From: Nemertoderma westbladi
Taxonomy: Eukaryota > Xenacoelomorpha > Nemertodermatida > Nemertodermatidae
Length of the DNA stretch: 27,112 nt
Assembly: GCA_032718475.1 (NCBI GenBank)
Contig: JAUCBJ010003362.1
Coordinates: 1 to 27,112, forward strand
Reading direction: 5' to 3'
Part shown: positions 10,401-19,400 of the stretch, one piece after another
Numbering within the stretch: the first letter of the stretch is position 1
Layout: each line of letters begins with the position of its first letter
Program-made: the position numbers and the translations under genes
Notes under the pieces: generated by a model
Seen by the model: the letters and a program-made list of their open reading frames with translations, nothing else
What the model was told of the DNA's origin: nothing
Databases searched by the model: none

Positions 10401-13400
10401 CTTGGTAACGCATCCCGAAGTAACTAACCCATAGCTAATAGTAGGTCCCTGTTAAACTCAGAAACGCATCCCGAAGTAACTAACCCATAGCCAATAGTAG
10501 GTCCCTGTTAAACTCGGTAACGCATCCCGAAGTAACTAACCCATAGCCAATAGTAGGTCCCTGTTAAACTCGGTAACGCATCCCGAAGTAACTAACCCAT
10601 AGCCAATAGTAGGTCCCTGTTAAACTCGGTAACGCATCCGAAGCAACTAACCCATAGCCAATAGTAGGTCCCTGTTAAACTCGGTAACGCATCCCGAAGT
10701 AACTAACCCATAGCCAATAGTAGGTCCCTGTTAAACTCGGTAACGCATTCCGAAGTAACTAACCCATAGCCAATAGTATGTCCCTGTTAAACTCGGTAAC
10801 GCATCCCGAAGTAACTAACCCATAGCCAATAGTAGGTCCCAGTTAAACTCGGTAACGCATCCCGAAGTAACTAACCCATAGCCAATAGTAGGTCCCTATT
10901 AAACTCGGTAACGCATCCCGAAGTAACTAACCCATAGCCAATAGAAGGTCCCTGTTAAACTCGGTAACGCATCCCGAAGTAACTAACCCATATCCAATTG
11001 TAGGTCCCTGTTAAACTCAGTAACGCATCCCGAAGTAACTAACCCATAGCCAATAGTAGGTCCCTGTTAAATTCGGTAACGCATCCCGAAGTAACTAACC
11101 CATAGCCAATAGTAGGTCCCTGTTAAACACGGTAACGCATCCCGAAGTAACTAACACATAGCCAATAGTAGGTCCCTGTTAAACTCGGCAACGCATCCCG
11201 AAGTAACTAACCCATAGCCAATAGTAGGTCCCTGTTAAACTCGGTAACGCATCCCGAAGTAACTAACCCATAGCCAATAGTAGGTCCCTGTTAAACTCGG
11301 TAACGCATCCCGAAGTAACTAACCCATAGCCAATAGTAGGTCCCTGTTAAACTCGGTAACGCATCCGAAGCAACTAACCCATAGCCAATAGTAGGTCCCT
11401 GTTAAACTCGGTAACGCATCCCGAAGTAACTAACCCATAGCCAATAGTAGGTCCCTGTTAAACTCGGTAACGCATCCCGAAGTAACTAACCCATAGCCAA
11501 TAGTAGGTCCCTGTTAAACTCGGTAACGCATCCCGAAGTAACTAACCCATAGCCAATAGTAGGTCCCTGTTAAACTCGGTAACGCATCCCGAAGTAACTA
11601 ACCCATAGCCAATAGTAGGTCCCTGTTAAACTCGGTAACGCATCCCGAAGTAACTAACCCATAGCCAATAGTAGGTCCCTGTTAAACTCGGTAACGCATC
11701 CCGAAGTAACTAACCCATAGCCAATAGTAGGTCCCTGTTAAACTCGGTAACGCATCCCGAAGTAATTACCCCCTAGCCAATAGAAGGTCCCTGTTAAACT
11801 CGGTAACGCATCCCGAAGTAACTAACCCATAGCCAATAGTAGGTCCCTGTTAAACTCGGTAACGCATCCCGAAGTAACTAACCCATAGCCAATAGTAGGT
11901 CCCTGTTAAACTCGGTAACGCATCCCGAAGTAATTACCCCCTAGCCAATAGAAGGTCCCTGTTAAACTCTGTAACGCATCCCGAAGTAACTAACCCATAG
12001 CCAATAGAAGGTCCCTGTTAAACTCGGTAACGCATCCCGAAGTAACTAACCCATAGCCAATAGTAGGTCCCTGTTAAACTCGGTAACGCATCCCGAAGTA
12101 ACTAACCCATAGCCAATAGTAGGTCCCTGTTAAACTCGGTAACGCATCCCGAAGTAACTAACCCATAGCCAATAGAAGGTCACTGTTAAACTCGGTAACG
12201 CATCCCGTAGTAACTAACCCATAGCCAAAAGTAGGTCCCTGTTAAACTCGGTAACGCATCCCGAAGTAACTAAGCCATAGCCAATAGTAGGTCCCTGTTA
12301 AACTCGGTACCGCATCCCGAAGTAACTAACCCATAGCCAATAGTAGGTCCCTGTTAAACTCGGTAACGCATCCCGAAGTAACTATAACCCATAGCCAATA
12401 GTAGGTCCCTGTTAAACTCGGTAACGCATCCCGAAGTAACTAACCCATAGCCAATAGAAGGTCCCTGTTAAACTCGGTAACGCACCCCGAAGTAACTAAC
12501 CCATAGCCAATAGTAGGTCCGTGTTAAATTCGGTAACGCATCCCGAAGTAACTAACCCATAGCCAATAGTAGGTCCCTGTTAAACTCTGTAACGCATCCC
12601 GAAGTAACTAACACATAGCCAATAGTAGGTCCCTGTTAAACTCGGTAACGCATCCCGAAGTAACTAACCCATAGCCAATAGTAGGTCCCTGTTAAACTCG
12701 GTAACGCATCCCGAAGTAACTAACCCATAGCCAATAGAAGGTCACTGTTAAACTCGGTAACGCATCCCGTAGTAACTAACCCATAGCCAAAAGTAGGTCC
12801 CTGTTCAACTCGGTAACGCATCCCGAAGTAACTAAGCCATAGCCAATAGTAGGTCCCTGTTAAACTCGGTAACGCATCCCGAAGTAACTAACCCACAGCC
12901 AATAGAAGGTCACTGTTAAACTCGGTAACGCATCCCGTAGTAACTAACCCATAGCCAAAAGTAGGTCCCTGTTAAACTCGGTAACGCATCCCGAAGTAAC
13001 TAAGCCATAGCCAATAGTAGGTCCCTGTTAAACTCGGTAACGCATCCCGAAGTAACTATAACCCATAGCCAATAGTAGGTCCCTGTTAAACTCGGTAACG
13101 CACCCCGAAGTAACTAACCCATAGCCAATAGAAGGTCCCTGTTAAACTCGGTAACGCATCCCGAAGTAACTAACCCATAGCCAATAGTAGGTCCGTGTTA
13201 AATTCGGTAACGCATCCCGAAGTAACTAACCCATAGCCAATAGTAGGTCCCTGTTAAACTCGGTAACGCATCCCGAAGTAACTAACCCATAGCCAATAGT
13301 AGGTCCCTGTTAAACTCGCCCTCGGTGACACATCCTGTTCTCTTCTTGTCGTGATCCTTAAAATAGTCGGAACAGCGGATCCCATCAGTGTAGAACTGAT

Positions 13401-16400
13401 GCTGGAGATTGCGAATTAGTGAGTCCGCCGTTGGGGGGCGTACCGTCTGCACAGAATCGCAACGAAAACTTAGGATACCATTATTGCATCAATTCCGCAA
13501 TGGAGCAAAAAGATATAATTGTCTTACAGAAACAATTTTACAAAAATATAATATTATTTAAATTTATATATAATGTTTTTTTTAATATAGAATACAAATC
13601 TGTAAATTCACTTCTTTCTTTCACCGAAGAATATCTGTTTTTTGTACATATATATTTTTTTATTATATTTATATTATTAATATATTTTTTTTATTATTTT
13701 TATTGCCATATATATGGTATGTACATTTACATTTTTGTATATATATATATATTTATATTGGTACATATCCAAGGTTCCACCTTGGTGTAGTACTCACCCG
13801 GCTGATGATAACCAGAAGTTTGAAACCTAGGTACCGGGTTCGAGCCCCAATAGGGCCGGTTGATATTTTTCGCTATGGAGAGCATTATCATATTGTCTTA
13901 TTTACATTGAATTCACATCTCCTGTAGGTCGTGGGTTCGATCCTCACATGGGCCAGGGTAGTTTTCGTTTCGGCACGAATGCTTTAAAGGGACCAGCCAG
14001 AGCGCATCTCTGCATCCTTGCATCCTTAAGTGGTAGCTAAATGAGTACTGGAGTTGCCTCTGGGGAGTAAAGTTCTGGGGGGACCGCACTGGAAATAGTC
14101 GTCAGACTTTGTGCGTATTCCGTGGCCGAAGAAATTTTTTTATTAGTACATATTGGTATTTATTTTCAATATAATAATAACTCACCCTTTGGACCAGACA
14201 CTCACCCTTTGGACCAGACACTCACCCTTTGGACTAGACCTCCACTGACACTGATTGGACGCATTGACTGAGAGGATTCCATGTGACCAGCAGCCAACAC
14301 GTCCTCGTAGAAAGCTATGTACCGACACCTACCGGGGTGCGATGGGTTGCCATAACGACGGGCCAATAGAAACTGATCGGCTTCACCGATATCCGGGGGT
14401 CCAGGAAAACTTCTGAGAAACTGAAACAATTGCAAGTGAAATAAAGTGAAATAAAGTGAAATAACATAATTATATATAAGTATAGGTATTAGGTATTTTA
14501 GAATTGTATATTTATTTAAACTTAACTAACTATTAGGGAATAGTTCACCTGGTACAAACTAGTAAACTAATTCTTGGTTTAATGCAGAATTACAAATATT
14601 ATTCAAACATGTAAGTAACATTCACCAGAGAAGAACAAGGGGGTTAAATGAGGATTAATCTCCCTGGCTCGACCACGGATTGCACCGGCTTTTCACCAAA
14701 GAGAAAAAGGCTTTTACAGCAACTAATACTACTACTACGATCGGCATGCTGCATTGGAGCTGCATTATAAATATATTACATATATATTAAGAATGCTGTG
14801 GTCGACAACACTCCCTATCACCCATTTTATAGGAAGTTGATAAGATTGTTACTACCTATCACCCATGACATTTGCTACATCATCCGCATCTTCAAGGCCA
14901 GTGTCCTTTAAGATGCGTCTCAAGAAAGTCATGGGCTATCCACCATGCTTATTCACTCCATGAGGTCGCCAAACCACAAGATTATGCACTGGTTCGTCCT
15001 CACGGCGAAAGCAATGTCCTGCAAAGCGGAGGCGGTACCGTTCAAGTGTCAAGCTAGGGGAGACTAATAGAACACCTCCCATACTGTATAGTCTGATTGG
15101 AGACATGTGCATTGCACTTGACACAATGAACCCGGCGCAGCATTCTTGTGAATGTGCCATCCAGAGATATGGAATCCTCTGCAGTTAAACTGATATGTAC
15201 GGTACACTGATATGTAACTGAGATCACAGCTTCGTAACCATCTACGCGAGTATTCATTCACTCCGTTGTTGTATGTTGTTTATAAGAGCTACCTTTTTAT
15301 CAAACTGAGAAAAACCCATATGTTCCAGCCAAAATGTCATCACACTAAATAGTAACTTGAAAATCATCTGTTTAAAGGGAGCTAACCCATTATTAGAGTA
15401 ATTAAAGAATCTCCCCGCAGTCACTTTTGTGGACTTCAAGAAGGCATTCGACTCCATCCATAGAGGTAAAATGCTTGAAACCCTAAGAGCTTATGGAATA
15501 CCAGAAGTAATTGTTGCTGGCATTGGATTGTTATATTGTGACACAGAAGCGCAGGTACTCTCACCAGATGGTGAAACTGAGTTTTTCTCAATCCTGGCTG
15601 GCGTACTGCAAGGTGACACATTAGCACCATTACTATTTGTAATTGTGCTGGATTACGCAATGAGGACGGCCACAAAGGGTGAAGATCTGGGATTCACACT
15701 TCAAGAACGCAGAAGTAGTAGATATCCGGCAACTACAGTCACAGACACCGACTTTGCGGATGACATCGCCCTGCTCTCTAATACGCTAGCAGATGCACAG
15801 CTTCTACTAAATAAAGTGGAGAGGGCTACTAAGGAGGTTGGATTGCATATAAATGCTACAAAGACCGAATTCATGACCTTTAATGTTGATGGAAACTTGA
15901 CAACCATTGATAATAATCAACTAAGGAAGGTCGATGACTTCCAGTACCTTGGATCATGGATAGAGAGTAGCAAAAAGGACATAGAAGTTAGGAAAGCAAA
16001 GGCTTGGGTAGCTCTATCAAAAATGGATACCATCTGGAAATCAGATCTCTCCAGGCACCTGAAGACTGAGTTCTTTCGAGCCACAGTGGAAAGTGTATTT
16101 TTATACGGGGGTGAGACCTGGACACTGACTAAATCACTTGAACAACGAATTGATGGTTGCTACACAAGACTACTAAGGGCAGCCCTAAACATCAGCTGGA
16201 GACAACACATGACAAACGCCGAGCTTTATGGTACAATACCACCTGTATCAACCACCCTCCGTGAACGCAGATTAAGATTCAGTGGGCACTGCTGGCGAAG
16301 CAAAGACGAGGTCATACCAGATCTACAGTACTTCTCTGGCAACCAACTCATGGAAAGCGTAGTCGTGGACGACCTGCCATAACATATATAGATCAACTTG

Positions 16401-19400
16401 AAAGGGATACTGAACTTGGGAGAAACGAAATTGCGACAACTATGGAGAATCGGGAAGCCTGGAAGGATCTTATTTCCACTGTCCGAGTTCGCCTCACCTA
16501 GCAGTAGTAGTATCCTCTCCAGGGGAAATCGGACGCAAATAACAGGTGATTGCTCTCAAAAATAAAACTGTAACCTTTTCTGTTCTTAACATTGAGGCGG
16601 GATATTAATTCGCCAAGGCGAGTTTTGCGTCCAGTGCCCCCCCCCCCCTGTCTCTTTATCTGATATAACATTAACATACAGTATATACCGGTACATGTAA
16701 TCTTTGGTATAATTGTTTGTTTATTCATATAGATTATGGAAGAGTCTGAAGTACTGAAGTAGGCCGGAAGGCCGAAACGTTACTCAACTAACACCGAGTT
16801 TTTTCATTGTCAGCGGTTTATTTTATCAAAATGTTGAATTGTGCAGTTGGATTTATCATTAGAACAATTCCTCCGTTACCATTGCTGTCATCTGCTAGGG
16901 GAGGGCAAGTCGCCAACTACTGTACAACCAATGACCTTAATCAAAACCTCTACTTTCTGCCCAGTTGTGCCCACATAAACCTGTCTACCAGGGCTGTCAG
17001 CTCGCCTTGTTACGGACTCTGCGTTCACAGAGAGGGGTTGATACTGGTTGTATTGTACAATAAAGCTCGGCGTCTGTATGTCATGTGTTGTCTGTCTCCA
17101 GCTGATAATCAGTCTTGTGTAACAAATATATAATTTTGTCCAAATTCTATCCAATCCTGTCCTATCCAATCCTGTCCTATCCAATCCTGTCCTATCCAAT
17201 CCTGTCCTATCCAATCCTGTCCTATCCAATCCTGTCCTATCCAATGACTGGAAAGGCACGTCCATTGATTGGACTTGTTTCGTTGCTGCAGACGAACTTA
17301 TTTTAAGCCCTCAGGTAATTATTATAAATTAGGAAACATTTGAACATTTACCACGATTTCTGGTCCAGATAGAATTATTATTCCCTGATTCCAGGCAAAA
17401 TCTGTTATAGCGATAATTGAAGCGAGGCGGGATATTGCAATAGTGTGCAATCAGTACAGACAGTAAGTAGTGTTGGGATGTAATACAATTAAGTAGTTAG
17501 TGAAGGTAGACTGTTCCCCCCGACCTGGTACAATGCGAGGCCTTTAATTAGCGACCATTTAATCAACAGTCTCTCCAAATACAGTAGAACCATATTGCGA
17601 CTACGGAGCCCTGCAAAGGAATGGTGTTTGGACTCCTTATGTGGCGGATAATAAAGAGCTAACATGTTTGTAGCAGTTTCTTATTTTTTTCCTTCGAAAA
17701 ATGGTCTTATTTATGCTTCGAAAATACTTGAAATGGTTAGAATTATGGCAAGGGCTACTGACTGGACCCTTTGCTCAATTGACCGGACAAAGCCGCCTCC
17801 GCTTTGCTGGACATTACTTTCCCGTGAGGACCAGCCAGTGCATAATCTTATGCTTAGGCGGCCTTGTGGGGTGAATAAGCATGGTGGACAGCCTATGACT
17901 TTCTTGAGACGCATCTTAAAGGACACTGGCCTTGAAGATGCGGATGATCTAGCAAATGTCATGGGTGATAGGGAGTTATGGCGGCGCAATAATGTTGACA
18001 CGCCGGCATACTACTACTGCCATAAATAATCGAACCTTAGGTTCCGAGTAATTCTATGGAACTTCCAAATCCTGGACAGACGAATTAACGCTACCCATGC
18101 CCAAAGGGAAAGGGGCTTTATCAGCAAGCTAAGCTAGAGTGTTGTAATGTTAACCACGAGAATGAATAGGCGCAGTAAATAGGTTTGTCTAAAAGTAGGC
18201 CTATTTGGTAACTGCGCGTAACTGAATTTATTTAATTAATTAATTTTTATTAAAATTAAATTTATAAAAAATAAACTAACCTGTGGCAATGTAACAAGAC
18301 CTTCATTGTTTTTATCAAAATCTTTGTAGGAATCTTGGACGTTAATTCCATGGAATTTACAATATTGGTAAACTCTGTGCAATATCGACTCCACTCTCGT
18401 TGTTTCAGGTTGGTTTAGGACGGCACGATGCCACGCGTGTTCGCTAAAATTGAGAAATTACAGTAGATCGAATGAATTCGCAACCAAACGTTTAAGAAGT
18501 TTGGACGGGAAAATGATTGTGTTACCGGTACCGCGATATTCAGCACTGCGTACAGTAATTCAGCTCAAAAAGAACTGCAAAATTTTCTTTCATTTCCCAA
18601 TTGTATATCTTCAATAACATTACCGGCACTTATTATAGATAGTTTGTTGAATCAATCCATTTCGAATTCTTGCATGGAATATTTTAATTATAACTCACTA
18701 TTGTTATTGTTTTCACATTGTTATTATTTCACTCAAGTGGGATGTGGGATGATTAATAATAATAATAACACTCACATGTGGCCGGGATATTGAGTGCCAT
18801 CTAGCGTAGCTTCTAAGAATTTATAATTAAATAATCCGTTTCCTCGAGTATCATATTTTTTTAGAATCTCAGATGCATCTTGAGCGGTAAGCGATATTTT
18901 CAGATGCTGATTAATAATTCGCAGAAATTGATTACCTAAATAATATTAATAATTACAGATTTATATTTAATTAATCAAGCAATTTAAGAAAAACCTTGAC
19001 TCTAAAACTAGTAACCGTGCGTGACCCAGACATCGCATACAATATTAGTACCGGTAAATCAGTAGACTGCAGATAGCAAATCTGTAGGTTAGGAGCGAAA
19101 ACTAAAAATCATCTGTCTGCCGTCAACTGAAAGTGCACTATTAGGTACCGGTACTATATACTCAGACCACGCAGGTGGAACCACATTATTTAATACATAC
19201 ATAACATTATTGGATGGCTCGGTTATTATATTCTGGTTATTAGGTTCGTTTTTTATTCATTAGAACTTATGGCTGATACAAAACAAGTGTTCATTTAATT
19301 ATTATTTGTTATTATTTTAGATAATAAAAGTAAACATATATCTAAATAATCCTAATAATTTACAGTAAATTTATTTTAGAATATTATATTAATTATCTGT

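Noticed and set aside
7739-13317. CRISPR array or CRISPR-like repeat/spacer structure
   Set aside because: The units are directly adjacent with no variable spacers, in a eukaryotic intron.
13324-13340. Frameshift in exon 5 between the EF-hand loop and VTEGEF
   Set aside because: An apparent shift came from a misread complement. Careful re-reading gives DHDKKRTGCVTEGEFNR in one frame with the correct 17-residue loop spacing.
13419-13927. Plus-strand open frames over the AT-rich part of intron 4
   Set aside because: Low-complexity composition, no conserved motifs, and overlap with an exon and SINE-like sequence on the other strand.
13800-13960. Functional tRNA genes
   Set aside because: B boxes are clear, but complete acceptor, D and anticodon arms could not be formed. 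SINE remnants fit better.
16888-17265. Minus-strand protein with Asp-Arg-Thr-Gly-Leu repeats
   Set aside because: It is the translation of a 15-bp minisatellite, open only because the unit length is a multiple of three. There is no supporting flanking coding sequence.
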